Shown piece after piece: positions 18,929 to 27,246 of a DNA stretch of 64,000 bases (position 1 is its first letter; each line of letters begins with the position of its first letter). The stretch lies in NCBI RefSeq assembly GCF_031458325.1, contig NZ_JAVDYG010000001.1:2728001-2792000 (forward strand), given 5' to 3'. Source of the DNA: Nocardioides marmoribigeumensis (lineage in GTDB: Bacteria; Actinomycetota; Actinomycetes; Propionibacteriales; Nocardioidaceae). A program made the position numbers and the translations under genes. The notes beneath the pieces were generated by a model. That model saw nothing but the letters and a program-made list of their open reading frames with translations. It made no database searches and was not told the DNA's origin.

Positions 18929-19939
18929 GTGTCCTACGACGTCGCCGCGGACGACGCCCGCCGCGACCGGCGTGCGCTGGTGGTCGTCCTCGTCGTGCTC
19001 GTGCTGCTCGTCGGCGGCCTCTACGCGGGCGGCTACGCCCTCACCAGCGACCGCCTGCCGCAGGGCTCCCGCGTCGGCGGCGTGCGCGTGGGCGGGCTGA
19101 GCCCCGCGGCGGCCCGCCGGAAGATCGCCCGGGAAACCGCCGCCAGGGCCGCGCGTCCCCTGGTGGTCCAGGTGGCCGACCGCACCTTCCGGCTCAGTCC
19201 CGCCGACCTCGGGCTGGAGGTCGACGTGCCCGGGTCGGTCGCCCAGGTGCCGGTCGGCCGGTCCTTCGACCCGCGTGAGATGTGGGAGGCCTTCGTCGGC
19301 AGCACCGACGTGCCGCTCCGGTCGGTCGCGGTCGGGGACGCCCTCGAGCGCCGCCTGGACCGCATCGCCGACCAGGTCGACGACCCCGTGGTCGAGGGCG
19401 ACGTGCGGTTCGAGGGCGGTCGGGCCGTCGCGGTCTACCCCCAGGTGGGCCACCTGCTCGACCGGGGCGCGGCGGCACTGGCGGTGGAGGCGGCCTTCCC
19501 CTCCGACGGCGACCCGGTCCGGCTGTCCCTGGTCGACACGCCACCCCAGGTGTCGAGCACCGAGGTCAGCCGCGCCATGCGCGCCTTCGCCAACCCCGCC
19601 ATGTCGGGGGCGGTGACCTACCGCTTCGGCCGGGGTCTCGGCGTGGTCGTGCGCCCCGAGGACTTCGGGCCGGCGCTGAGCACCACCGCGGTGGCGGGCC
19701 GGCTCCGTCCCCGTCTCGACGGCGACCGGCTCTGGCGCCGGTTCCGCGTCGTCGACTCGGTCTACCGCGGCGGCGCCTACGACGGCTCGCTCAGCTTCCG
19801 CGTCGAGGACCGGGTCCTGCGCAAGGGCCAGGTCGCGTCCTACCTCCGGGACCGCGTCGTGCGCGGCTTCCTGGCGGTGGTCCGGCGGCCGCAGGGACGC
19901 CGGGTCGTGGAGATCCCGGTGACCCGCGTGACCCGCTGA
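18929..19939 (+). CDS. YoaR-like putative peptidoglycan-binding membrane protein
   Basis: A 336-residue protein with one membrane anchor near residues 15-38 (ALVVVLVVLVLLVGGLYAGG) followed by an extracytoplasmic part with two similar halves, each with the pattern VGGVRVGGLSPAAARRKI and FRLSPADLGLEVD, as in the YoaR/PG_binding_4 domain often found before VanW domains. No VanW domain follows. The start GTG at 18929 is chosen because an upstream ATG at 18878 would overlap mshB by 41 bases; no strong ribosome site decides it. Placement right after mshB suggests one transcript. Role: probably cell-wall associated; unproven. Confidence 0.8.
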   Translation: MSYDVAADDARRDRRALVVVLVVLVLLVGGLYAGGYALTSDRLPQGSRVGGVRVGGLSPAAARRKIARETAARAARPLVVQVADRTFRLSPADLGLEVDVPGSVAQVPVGRSFDPREMWEAFVGSTDVPLRSVAVGDALERRLDRIADQVDDPVVEGDVRFEGGRAVAVYPQVGHLLDRGAAALAVEAAFPSDGDPVRLSLVDTPPQVSSTEVSRAMRAFANPAMSGAVTYRFGRGLGVVVRPEDFGPALSTTAVAGRLRPRLDGDRLWRRFRVVDSVYRGGAYDGSLSFRVEDRVLRKGQVASYLRDRVVRGFLAVVRRPQGRRVVEIPVTRVTR

Positions 19940-19962
19940 CCGTCCGGCCCACCCCTTGGACC

Positions 19963-19981
19963 GTGACAGTTCCACTGTTAG
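19963..19981. promoter_or_regulatory. Degenerate copy of the gtgacag palindrome before acyl-CoA synthetase
   Basis: gtgacag-ttcca-ctgttag keeps the spacing and five of seven pairs of the perfect palindrome at 10970-10988. It lies 54 bases before the start of the acyl-CoA synthetase, suggesting a common regulator for both lipid loci. Similarity is seen; regulation is inferred. Confidence 0.45.
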
Positions 19982-20034
19982 CGTTCCGCCAACAACCGGG
20001 GGCTGTCGTCCCCACCTGCGTGCCGAGGAGACCC

Positions 20035-21954
20035 GTGAGCGCCACCGACGTGATCGACCCGACCGACCTGGCCAAGGCCCCGTCCACCGACAGCGAGCGT
20101 CGCCGGTCGGCCCGGAGCTTCGTGGAGGTCCAGGACCTCAACGCCGAGGACTTCGGCGACTTCGTGGCCCTGGAGGACCCCGACGCCGGGCCCTTGGCCT
20201 CGGTGACGTGGGCCGAGCTCAAGCACCTCAGCGAGGCGCTCGCCCTGGCCCTGGGCGAGCTCGGGGTCGAGCGCGGCGACGCGGTCGGGATGCACATGGT
20301 CAACCGGGCTGAGCACGCGATCACCGACGCGGCCGCGCTGCGCGCCGGTGCCACGCCGGTCTCCTTCTACTACACGCTGACCGAGGAGCAGCTCAGCTAC
20401 GTCGCCAAGGACTGCCGCACCAAGGTGGCGTTCGTGGACGAGGCGCTGATGCCGCTGTGGCGCACGCTGCGCGACAAGCTCGACCTGGCCGCGATCGTGA
20501 TCGTGGGGTCGGTCGGCGAGGTCGACGGGGCGACCACCTTCGAGGCGCTGCTGGCCCGGGGCAAGGAGCTGCTGGCCGAGGGCCGGGGGCGGCTCGACGA
20601 GGTCGCCGGGGCGATCACCGGCGAGGACACCGCGACGATCATCTACACCTCCGGCACGACGGGTCCGCCCAAGGGCGCGGTCCTGACCCACGCGGGCCTG
20701 CTGTTCAACGTGCGCACCTGCCTGGACATCCTCGGCGAGCACGCCGACAACCTGCACCGGGCCAAGCAGCTCGGGCTGGTCCAGGACGGCGGGACCTACC
20801 ACCAGCCGGCCGGCGCCCGCGGCATCTCCTACCTGCCGCTGGCCCACATCGCCGAGCGCATCTTCAGCTTCTACACCGCGCAGTACGCCGTCGGCCGCAC
20901 CCGCTTCGTGCGCGACCTCACCACGATGGCCGAGGTGCTGCCGCAGGTGCGGCCGCTGAGCTTCCTCGCCGTGCCGCGGGTCTGGGAGAAGTTCCACTCG
21001 GCCATCACCACCAAGCTCCAGGCCGAGTCGGGGCTCAAGAAGGCCCTCGGCCTGCGCGCCGTCGAGGTGGCCCGTCAGCGGGGCGTCGCGCTGCTGGAGC
21101 AGCGCCGGCCCGGCCTGCTGCTGTCGCTACAGCACGGGCTGTTCGAGAAGATCATCTACAGCAAGCTGCGCGAGGCGATCGGCCTCGACCAGACCGTCAT
21201 CGGCCTGACCGGTGCGGCCCCGATCAGCAAGGACCTGCTGGCCACCTGGATCGGGTTCGGGGTGATGATCAGCGAGGCCTTCGGCATGACCGAGACCCAC
21301 GCGATCATCGCCTACACCCCGCCCGGCGAGCCGCGCGCCGGCACGGTCGGCAAGCCGATCCCCGGGGTCGAGATCCGCGTGGCCGACGACGGCGAGCTGC
21401 TGGTCAAGGGCCCCAACGTCTTCGGCGGCTACCTCAACCGCGACGAGGCCACCGCCGAGGCCCTGGTGGACGGCTGGCTGCACACCGGTGACCTGGTCTC
21501 GCTGACCGACGAGGGCTACCTCAAGGTGATCGGTCGCAAGAAGGAGCTGATCATCACCGCCGGCGGCAAGAACCTCTCGCCCAACAACATCGAGGAGGCG
21601 ATCAAGACCAAGTCGCCGATCGTCGGCCAGATGCTCGTCTACGGCGACGACAAGCCGTTCGTCAGCGCCCTGGTCGTCCTCGACCCCGAGGCCTTCCCGG
21701 TGTGGGCCCAGCAGCACGGCGTCGCCGACGACCTGGCCGAGGCCGCCCGGGACCCCAGGGTCCTGACCGAGGTGGAGCGCGCGGTCCGCGAGGGCAACGC
21801 CGAGCTGGCCAAGGTCGAGCAGGTCAAGAAGTGGACGGTCCTCGGCAACGAGTGGACCCCCGACTCCGGCGAGCTGACCCCGACGATGAAGCTCAAGCGC
21901 GCGGTCATCCACGACAAGTACCGCGACGAGATCGAGGCGATGTACCGCGGCTGA
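20035..21954 (+). CDS. Long-chain acyl-CoA synthetase (AMP-dependent ligase)
   Basis: A 639-residue ANL-superfamily enzyme. The nucleotide motif YTSGTTGPPKGAV starts at residue 204; GMTETHA, YLNRDEATAEAL, GWLHTGDL and the hinge region KVIGRKKELIITAGGKNLSP are all present, as in FadD15/FAA-type long-chain synthetases. It activates fatty acids with ATP and CoA at the inner membrane face. GTG at 20035 has GAGGAG upstream. A palindrome resembling the one at the MerR-controlled operon lies in its promoter. It ends 6 bases before the convergent TetR gene. Confidence 0.95.
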   Translation: MSATDVIDPTDLAKAPSTDSERRRSARSFVEVQDLNAEDFGDFVALEDPDAGPLASVTWAELKHLSEALALALGELGVERGDAVGMHMVNRAEHAITDAAALRAGATPVSFYYTLTEEQLSYVAKDCRTKVAFVDEALMPLWRTLRDKLDLAAIVIVGSVGEVDGATTFEALLARGKELLAEGRGRLDEVAGAITGEDTATIIYTSGTTGPPKGAVLTHAGLLFNVRTCLDILGEHADNLHRAKQLGLVQDGGTYHQPAGARGISYLPLAHIAERIFSFYTAQYAVGRTRFVRDLTTMAEVLPQVRPLSFLAVPRVWEKFHSAITTKLQAESGLKKALGLRAVEVARQRGVALLEQRRPGLLLSLQHGLFEKIIYSKLREAIGLDQTVIGLTGAAPISKDLLATWIGFGVMISEAFGMTETHAIIAYTPPGEPRAGTVGKPIPGVEIRVADDGELLVKGPNVFGGYLNRDEATAEALVDGWLHTGDLVSLTDEGYLKVIGRKKELIITAGGKNLSPNNIEEAIKTKSPIVGQMLVYGDDKPFVSALVVLDPEAFPVWAQQHGVADDLAEAARDPRVLTEVERAVREGNAELAKVEQVKKWTVLGNEWTPDSGELTPTMKLKRAVIHDKYRDEIEAMYRG

Positions 21955-21960
21955 GGCGTT

Positions 21961-22674
21961 CTACGCGCGGCCGAACAGCACGCGCTCGGCGACCGCGACG
22001 GCGTGCTCGAAACGCGCCCGGTGGTCGCCACCCCCCTTGCCGAAGAGCTCGAACACCTCGGCGCTGACCGCGCCGACGAGCAGCGTCCAGGCGGTCATGC
22101 CCTGCAGGAGGCGTACGGCGCCCAGTGGTCCCCCGACGCCCTCGGTCACCAGCGGGCCGACCGCCGCCACCGCGCGTTCCTCCTGCCCGGTCAGCACCGG
22201 CTCGCCCCATGCCTCGGGCCCCGCCTCCTGCCCGATCCGCAGCAGCAGGTCGGTGACCCGCGTGCCTGCGGGCGTGGTGACCTCCGGCGGGGCGTCGTAG
22301 GTCGGCACGGGGGAGCCGTAGAGCAGCGCCCAGTCGTGCGGGTGCTCCAGCGCCCAGTCGCGGCAGGCGTGGGCCAGCGACCACCAACGGGCGTGGGCGT
22401 CGCCCTGGTCGACGGCCGCGTCGGCGGCCAGGACCCGGTCGCCGAGCTCCTCGTAGCAGGCCACGATCAGCGTGGTGAGCAGGTCCTCGAGGCCGTCGAC
22501 GTAGCGGAACAGCGCCGACGGGGCCATCTGGAGGTCGCGCGCCACGCCGCGCACGGTGAGGCCGGCCGCCCCGTGCCGGGCGAGGTGGGTGCGGCCGACC
22601 TCGACGAGGCGGCGCTCGACCTGGGCCCGGCGCCGCGCGCGCACCCCGGTGGGGACCTGCTCGTCCTGGCTCAT
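21961..22674 (-). CDS. TetR family transcriptional regulator
   Basis: A 237-residue regulator with an N-terminal TetR helix-turn-helix (LARHGAAGLTVRGVARDLQM, then APSALFRYVDG) at about residues 30-70 and a C-terminal ligand domain containing TLIVACYEELGDR and LLQGMTAWTLLVGAV, of the WHG/TetR_C type. It is divergent from an NAD-dependent epimerase-like gene, and the 116-bp gap contains a perfect 23-bp palindrome plus a degenerate copy, so it very likely represses the neighbour and itself. Effector unknown. Confidence 0.94.
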   Translation of the reverse strand: MSQDEQVPTGVRARRRAQVERRLVEVGRTHLARHGAAGLTVRGVARDLQMAPSALFRYVDGLEDLLTTLIVACYEELGDRVLAADAAVDQGDAHARWWSLAHACRDWALEHPHDWALLYGSPVPTYDAPPEVTTPAGTRVTDLLLRIGQEAGPEAWGEPVLTGQEERAVAAVGPLVTEGVGGPLGAVRLLQGMTAWTLLVGAVSAEVFELFGKGGGDHRARFEHAVAVAERVLFGRA

Positions 22675-22701
22675 GGGCCCACCCTAGGGACTTCCCCGAA
22701 G

Positions 22702-22724
22702 AAGTGCGAACACTGTTCTTGCAT
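22702..22724. promoter_or_regulatory. Degenerate second TetR operator
   Basis: aagtgcgaac-act-gttcttgcat keeps the complete left arm (10 bases) and the GTTC start of the right arm of the perfect palindrome 48 bases downstream. It is nearer to the tetR start, so it may mediate autoregulation. Confidence 0.6.
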
Positions 22725-22749
22725 TTGCCGTGAGGCGGTGCTTCACTAG

Positions 22750-22772
22750 AAGTGCGAACACCGTTCGCACTT
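22750..22772. promoter_or_regulatory. Perfect TetR operator palindrome
   Basis: aagtgcgaac-acc-gttcgcactt is a perfect inverted repeat with 10-bp arms and a 3-bp centre, located 18 bases before the epimerase-like gene and 75 bases from the divergent tetR start. Size and position are typical of a TetR-family operator; binding itself is inferred. Confidence 0.85.
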
Positions 22773-22790
22773 CGAACCCAGGAGGTCCTC

Positions 22791-23723
22791 GTGTCCCGCA
22801 TCCTCGTCCTCGGCGCCGGCAGCATCGGTCGCCTCACCGCCACCCGCCTCGTCGCCGCCGGCCACGAGGTCGACCTGGCGTCCCGTTCGGGCAGCACCTC
22901 GGTCGAGGGCGCCCGCACCGTGGGTCTCGACGTCACCGACGTCGACGCCACGCGCGCGGCGGTGGCCGGGACCGACGCCGTCGTCAACGCGATGAACCCG
23001 GCGAAGTACACGACCTGGGACCGCGACTGGCCCCCGATGGCGCGCTCGGTGCAGGCGGCCGTCGAGGCCGCCGGCGGCCGGGTGGTGCTGGTCGGCAACC
23101 TCTACGCCTACGGCCGCGTCCAGGCCCCGATGTCCGAGCGCACGCCGCTGCGGCCCCACGGGCACAAGGGCGAGCTGCGCCGCACGATGTGGGAGGACCT
23201 CGAGGCCGCCGACCGGGCCGGTCGCCTGCGGGCGGTCGAGCTGCGCGCCTCGGACTACTACGGCCCGGGCGTCGCCAACGGCACCAGCTACCTCAACGAC
23301 TACGTCGTGGAGCCGGCCGCCACCAAGAGCACGGTGCGACTCGTCATCGGCTCTCCCGACGTCGCGCACAGCTGGACGCACCTCGACGACATCGCCGCGC
23401 TCGCCGCCGCTGTCGCGGTCTGTGCGGACGACGACGTCTGGGGTCGCCCCTGGATGGTGCCGTCGGAGTCGGCGACGCTGCGCGAGGTCGCCGAACGGGT
23501 CGCCGCGCTCCGCGGCCGCCCACAGCCCCGGGTCGTCGAGCTCGCAGGAGTCGCCCGCGCGGCGCTGCGGGTGCTGCCCTTCATGCGCGAGCTCGACGAG
23601 ACCCGTCACCAGTTCGAGGCGCCGTTCCTGGTCGACGACACCGACGCCCGCGCGCGGTTCGGTCTGCAGCCGGTCCCGCTGGACGTCGGCCTCAAGGCCA
23701 CCGTCGAGGACCTGCTCGGCTGA
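22791..23723 (+). CDS. NAD(P)-dependent epimerase/dehydratase family protein
   Basis: A 310-residue Rossmann-fold protein. The dinucleotide motif GAGSIGRLTA is at the N-terminus, and later segments (MNPAKYTTWDRDWPPMARSV, SDYYGPGVANG, SWTHLDDIAALAAAV) match extended/atypical short-chain epimerases. GTG at 22791 is chosen because AGGAGG precedes it by 5 bases; an upstream ATG at 22752 falls inside the operator. Adjacent to the TetR gene, so probably induced by a compound it modifies. Substrate unknown; the classical YxxxK motif is not evident. Confidence 0.88.
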   Translation: MSRILVLGAGSIGRLTATRLVAAGHEVDLASRSGSTSVEGARTVGLDVTDVDATRAAVAGTDAVVNAMNPAKYTTWDRDWPPMARSVQAAVEAAGGRVVLVGNLYAYGRVQAPMSERTPLRPHGHKGELRRTMWEDLEAADRAGRLRAVELRASDYYGPGVANGTSYLNDYVVEPAATKSTVRLVIGSPDVAHSWTHLDDIAALAAAVAVCADDDVWGRPWMVPSESATLREVAERVAALRGRPQPRVVELAGVARAALRVLPFMRELDETRHQFEAPFLVDDTDARARFGLQPVPLDVGLKATVEDLLG

Positions 23724-23741
23724 CGTCGCCGGACCGGGCCA

Positions 23742-24752
23742 CTAGGTCCGGGGCGAGCGCAGGTAGCGGTAGGAGTGGTGGGTGAGGAAGCCCAGCCGCT
23801 CGTAGAGCGCGACCGCGCGGGTGTTGCCCGCCTCGACCTGGAGGTACGCCGACGTGGCTCCGCCCTCGGCGGCCCACTCCAGCAGCGCGCGGAGCACGCC
23901 GGCGCCGAGGCCCTGGCCGCGCAGGTCGGGGCGGGTCCACAGCGTGCTGAGCCCGAGCCGCACGTCGGAGCCGACGTTGAGCGCCGCCCGCCCCCGCGCC
24001 ACGACCGTGCCGTCGACCTCGATCCGCGCGAGCGCCACCTCGGCCGGACCGGCGAGCACCGCGCGCACGTGGGACGACCACGGCGGGTCGTGGTCGGCCA
24101 CCCACCACGACTCGTCGACGGTGTCGGCGATCGTGACCCGCTCGGCGGTGTCGGCGGCCTCGGGGGACTGGTCCTCGAGGTGGCGCAGCGCCGCCGCGAC
24201 CCCCGAGACCTGGAACAGCACGTCGTCGGAGGCCGGGACCCAGCCCTCGGCGGCCACCTGGTCGGCGACGGGCTCGGTCGGCACCGTCAGGACGAGCGCG
24301 GGCAGCCCGCGCTCGGCGTACCACTCCTCGACCCGGCGCAGCGCCTCGGCCATGGGGACCCCCGGGTCGCCCAGGGCGAGCGCGGAGTTGGCGCGGCGGG
24401 AGTAGCCGGCGGCGGCCCGCAGCAGCCACTCGCCGAGCGGGGCGGAGTCCTCGGCCGGCCAGTCCTGCGCAGCCCGACGCTCCATGGTGAGCAGCGGCTC
24501 GCGCAGCCGCACCGACGGCTTGGGCGGCACGGGCTTGCCCGAGACGATCGCGGCGACCGGCACCTCGACCACACCGCCCTCGGTGCGGATGCGGGTCACG
24601 GCGTCCGGCCCCGAGGTCCAAGCCTCCATCACCCCGAGGACGTCGGTCATCCGCGGACCGCCGGACGGGCCGGTCTCACCCGGGAGGAGGTGCCGGACGA
24701 CGACGCGGAGCCCCACGCACGCCGGGCCGAGGGAGGTCGGAGCAGGAACCAT
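23742..24752 (-). CDS. GNAT family N-acetyltransferase
   Basis: A 336-residue protein whose C-terminal 150 residues hold a GNAT domain: the acetyl-CoA loop RPDLRGQGLGAGVLRALLEW and the later YLQVEAGNTRAVALYERLGF are intact. The N-terminal part (residues about 1-90) contains an SH3-like strand run (DAVTRIRTEGGVVEVPVAAI) seen in some two-domain actinobacterial GNATs. The ATG at 24752 is used; an ATG at residue 35 (MTDVLGVMEAW) could be the real start. The acceptor is unknown. It is convergent with the epimerase gene and divergent from ferredoxin. Confidence 0.88.
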   Translation of the reverse strand: MVPAPTSLGPACVGLRVVVRHLLPGETGPSGGPRMTDVLGVMEAWTSGPDAVTRIRTEGGVVEVPVAAIVSGKPVPPKPSVRLREPLLTMERRAAQDWPAEDSAPLGEWLLRAAAGYSRRANSALALGDPGVPMAEALRRVEEWYAERGLPALVLTVPTEPVADQVAAEGWVPASDDVLFQVSGVAAALRHLEDQSPEAADTAERVTIADTVDESWWVADHDPPWSSHVRAVLAGPAEVALARIEVDGTVVARGRAALNVGSDVRLGLSTLWTRPDLRGQGLGAGVLRALLEWAAEGGATSAYLQVEAGNTRAVALYERLGFLTHHSYRYLRSPRT

Positions 24753-24871
24753 GGTCCCGATCGTTCCAGCCCGTGAGGTCTCCGACGACGGCGGTCGTCC
24801 GGTGACTAGGCTGTGACCAGACGACCGCTTGAGTCGCGACCTCGCGTCGCGACGCTGCCGAGGAGGATCGG

Positions 24872-25198
24872 ATGACCTACGTCATCGCCCAGCCCTGCGT
24901 GGACCTCAAGGACCGCGCCTGTGTGGACGAGTGCCCCGTGGACTGCATCTACGAGGGCAAGCGCATGCTCTACATCCACCCGGACGAGTGCGTGGACTGC
25001 GGCGCCTGCGAGCCGGTGTGCCCGGTGGAGGCGATCTTCTACGAGGACGACACCCCGGAGGAGTGGAAGCAGTTCTACGACGCCAACGTCCACTTCTTCG
25101 ACGACCTCGGCTCGCCCGGCGGCGCGGCCAAGATGGGTGAGATCGACAAGGACCACCCGATCGTCGCCGCGCTGCCCCCGCAGGAGCACGACGAGTGA
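24872..25198 (+). CDS. fdxA: 7Fe ferredoxin
   Basis: A 108-residue ferredoxin with cysteines at 9, 17, 21 and 25 and a CxxCxxCxxxCP group at 40-50 (ECVDCGACEPVCPVEAI), the pattern of 7Fe ([3Fe-4S]/[4Fe-4S]) actinobacterial ferredoxins similar to mycobacterial FdxC. The C-terminal extension after residue 60 is usual for the family. The ATG follows GAGGAGG. It carries electrons in the cytoplasm; partners are not evident here. The dapC gene follows after a REP-like palindrome. Confidence 0.96.
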   Translation: MTYVIAQPCVDLKDRACVDECPVDCIYEGKRMLYIHPDECVDCGACEPVCPVEAIFYEDDTPEEWKQFYDANVHFFDDLGSPGGAAKMGEIDKDHPIVAALPPQEHDE

Positions 25199-25208
25199 CC
25201 TCCCCGTC

Positions 25209-25250
25209 GTCGGTCGAGGTGCGAACGAAGTGAGCCTCGAGACCACCGAC
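25209..25250. repeat. REP-like palindrome overlapping the dapC start
   Basis: gtcggtcgagg (25209-25219) and cctcg..accgac (25235-25250) form an imperfect palindrome around gtgcgaacgaagtgag. The dapC start GTG (25230) and its only plausible ribosome site lie inside it. The core gaacgaagtgagc resembles the gaacgagcgcagcgagc of the sigE repeats, suggesting one dispersed family. Confidence 0.55.
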
Positions 25251-26402
25251 GGCGCGACGCGGACGCCGCCCCCGGGCCAGCCCCGGTGGGCGGCTCGTGC
25301 TGTCTCCACCCGGCTGCCCGACTTCCCCTGGGACAAGCTGACGTCGTACGCCGAGCGCGCGCGCCGGCACCCCGACGGCCTGGTCGACCTCTCGGTCGGC
25401 ACGCCGGTCGACCCGACCCCCGAGGTCGTGCAGGCGGCCCTGCGGGGAGCGGCCGACTCACCGGGCTACCCGCTGACGATCGGTCGCGCCGACCTGCGGC
25501 AGGCCTGCGTCGACTGGCTCTCGAGGCGGTTCGGCGTCACCGGCCTGGGCCTCGACGCCGTGCTCCCGGTGATCGGCTCCAAGGAGCTCATCGCCTCCAT
25601 GCCGGGCCACCTCGGTCTCGGCCCCGGCGACACGATCGTGGCGCCCGCCCTGGCCTACCCGACCTACGAGGTGGGGGCCGTCCTGGCCGGCGCCCGCTGC
25701 GTCGCCACCGACTCGCTGACCGCGGTGGGGCCCGAGCGGGTCTCGCTGGTCTGGCTCAACTCGCCGTCCAACCCGACCGGCCGGGTGCTGCCGGTCGACC
25801 ACCTGCGCAAGGTGGTCGCGTGGTGCCGCGAGCGCGGCGCGCTGCTGGTCTCCGACGAGTGCTACCTCGAGTGCGCCTGGGACGGCGTGGAGCCGGTCAG
25901 CGTGCTGCACCCCGACGTCTGCGACGGCGACCACTCCGGCATCCTCGCCGTCCACTCGCTGAGCAAGCGGTCCAACCTCGCGGGCTACCGCACCGCCTTC
26001 GTCGCCGGTGACCCCGCGGTCGTGGGCGAGCTGCTCGCCGTGCGCAAGAACCTCGGGCTCCAGCTGCCCGGCCCCCAGCAGGTCGCGATGCGGGCGGCGC
26101 TCGACGACGACGACCACGTGGCCGAGCAGCACGCGAGGTACGCCGTCCGGCGCGCGCGCCTGCGCGAGGCCTTCGAGGGTGCGGGCTTCCGCATCGACCA
26201 CTCCGAGGCCTCGCTCTACCTCTGGGCCACGCGGGGGGAGGGGTGCTGGCAGACGGTCGACGCCCTGGCCGACCTGGGCATCCTGGTGGCGCCGGGGGAG
26301 TTCTACGGCCGCGCCGGTGCCGAGCACGTGCGGGTGGCGTTCACCGTCACCGACGACGGGGTCGACCGGGCGGTGGGCCGCCTCCGCGCCTCGTCCGGCT
26401 GA
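25230..26402 (+). CDS. dapC: Succinyldiaminopimelate transaminase
   Basis: A 390-residue class I/II aminotransferase. VDLSVGTPVDPTPEVVQAAL, NSPSNPTGRVLP and the PLP lysine in SLSKRSNLAGYR (about Lys246) are visible and match actinobacterial DapC. It converts N-succinyl-2-amino-6-ketopimelate to succinyl-diaminopimelate with glutamate as donor, for lysine and peptidoglycan synthesis. The start GTG lies in a REP-like palindrome; no other good start is seen before the conserved TRLPDFPWDKL. dapD and dapE are 2-4 kb downstream, so all three succinylase-branch steps after DapA/DapB are here. Confidence 0.92.
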   Translation: MSLETTDGATRTPPPGQPRWAARAVSTRLPDFPWDKLTSYAERARRHPDGLVDLSVGTPVDPTPEVVQAALRGAADSPGYPLTIGRADLRQACVDWLSRRFGVTGLGLDAVLPVIGSKELIASMPGHLGLGPGDTIVAPALAYPTYEVGAVLAGARCVATDSLTAVGPERVSLVWLNSPSNPTGRVLPVDHLRKVVAWCRERGALLVSDECYLECAWDGVEPVSVLHPDVCDGDHSGILAVHSLSKRSNLAGYRTAFVAGDPAVVGELLAVRKNLGLQLPGPQQVAMRAALDDDDHVAEQHARYAVRRARLREAFEGAGFRIDHSEASLYLWATRGEGCWQTVDALADLGILVAPGEFYGRAGAEHVRVAFTVTDDGVDRAVGRLRASSG

Positions 26403-26417
26403 GCCGCTGGTCCGCGT

Positions 26418-26693
26418 TCAGCAGGCGGTCGCGACCAGCGGGCGGGCCCGCTCCGCGCCGGCCTGGTCGTGGGCCGCGAAGGGCGAGCTCGCCTGCAGGT
26501 TGACCGCGGCGATGCGCTCCACGCGCACGACGCTGTGGGTGCCGTCCGGCTGCTCGAGGACGAGCCCGGTGCCGTCGTGGGCGGCCACCTGGCCGTGCAT
26601 CCACTGGCCCTCGACGAGGACCGAGACGGCGAGGCCGAAGTCGGCGGCACGGGTCAGGGCCAGGCCCATCGTGTAGATCATCGAGCCGGACAT
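26418..26693 (-). CDS. Small duplicated protein A (91 aa), unknown function
   Basis: Not recognised as a named family. It starts MSGSMIYTMGLALTRAADFG and contains VSVLVEGQWMHGQVAAHDGT, then LVLEQPDGTHSVVRVERIAAV, a run of short beta strands that resembles an Sm/SH3-like barrel pattern (inference). The neighbour at 26874-27146 is clearly a paralogue with the same length and order of motifs. Both are on the minus strand with a 180-bp gap. The protein ends near the dapC stop, convergent to it. Confidence 0.75.
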   Translation of the reverse strand: MSGSMIYTMGLALTRAADFGLAVSVLVEGQWMHGQVAAHDGTGLVLEQPDGTHSVVRVERIAAVNLQASSPFAAHDQAGAERARPLVATAC

Positions 26694-26873
26694 GCGGTCC
26701 CCTTCCCTGTGCCGCCCGAGCAGCGGTCCTCGTCCTCACAAACTAGGTCAGAACGGACATGGCGGGGCGCCCCAGGGGCGCACTCGGGACCAACGCCTGC
26801 CCAAGATGGTCCTGGTCCGCAGGGGCCGCGACCGCTCGGCGGCCACCGGGTGGCCGAACGGTGGAGGGGCGGG

Positions 26874-27146
26874 TCAGCCGGCCCGAGGGCCCGGCATCGG
26901 CCGGGCCCCGGTGATCTCCTGGTGGTAGGGCGACTCGGCGTGGATGGTCACCGCGCTGACGCGCTCCAGGCGTACGACGCTGTGCGCGGCGCTCTCCTGC
27001 TCCAGGACGAGACCCGTGCCGTCCTCGGCGGCGATGCGCCCGTGGAGCCACTGCCCGTCGACGAGGACCGAGACGTCGTAGCCGAGGTCGTGGGCCCGTC
27101 CGAGCGCCATGCCCATCGTGTAGAGGATGGAGCTGTTGCCGTTCAT
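26874..27146 (-). CDS. Small duplicated protein B (90 aa), paralogue of protein A
   Basis: The start ATG at 27146 (MNGNSSILYTMGMALGRAHD) follows GAGGGAGGCTCC; a longer frame to 27278 is not supported. Shared features with protein A include YTMGxAL, VSVLVxGQWxHGxxAAxDGT, GLVLEQ and HSVVRxERxxAV, then a variable tail. The duplication and the conserved hydrophobic strand pattern point to a small beta-barrel protein, perhaps oligomeric. It lies directly downstream of the muralytic-type gene on the same strand, with a 100-bp gap. Function unknown. Confidence 0.78.
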   Translation of the reverse strand: MNGNSSILYTMGMALGRAHDLGYDVSVLVDGQWLHGRIAAEDGTGLVLEQESAAHSVVRLERVSAVTIHAESPYHQEITGARPMPGPRAG

Positions 27147-27246
27147 GGAGCCTCCCTCGTGCCGCGGTCCCCCGACTCGCGACGTGAGGGCCAATCTAGG
27201 CGAGCCGGGCGTCCATGTCGTCCTTCCGTGGCCCGTTCGTGTCGAC

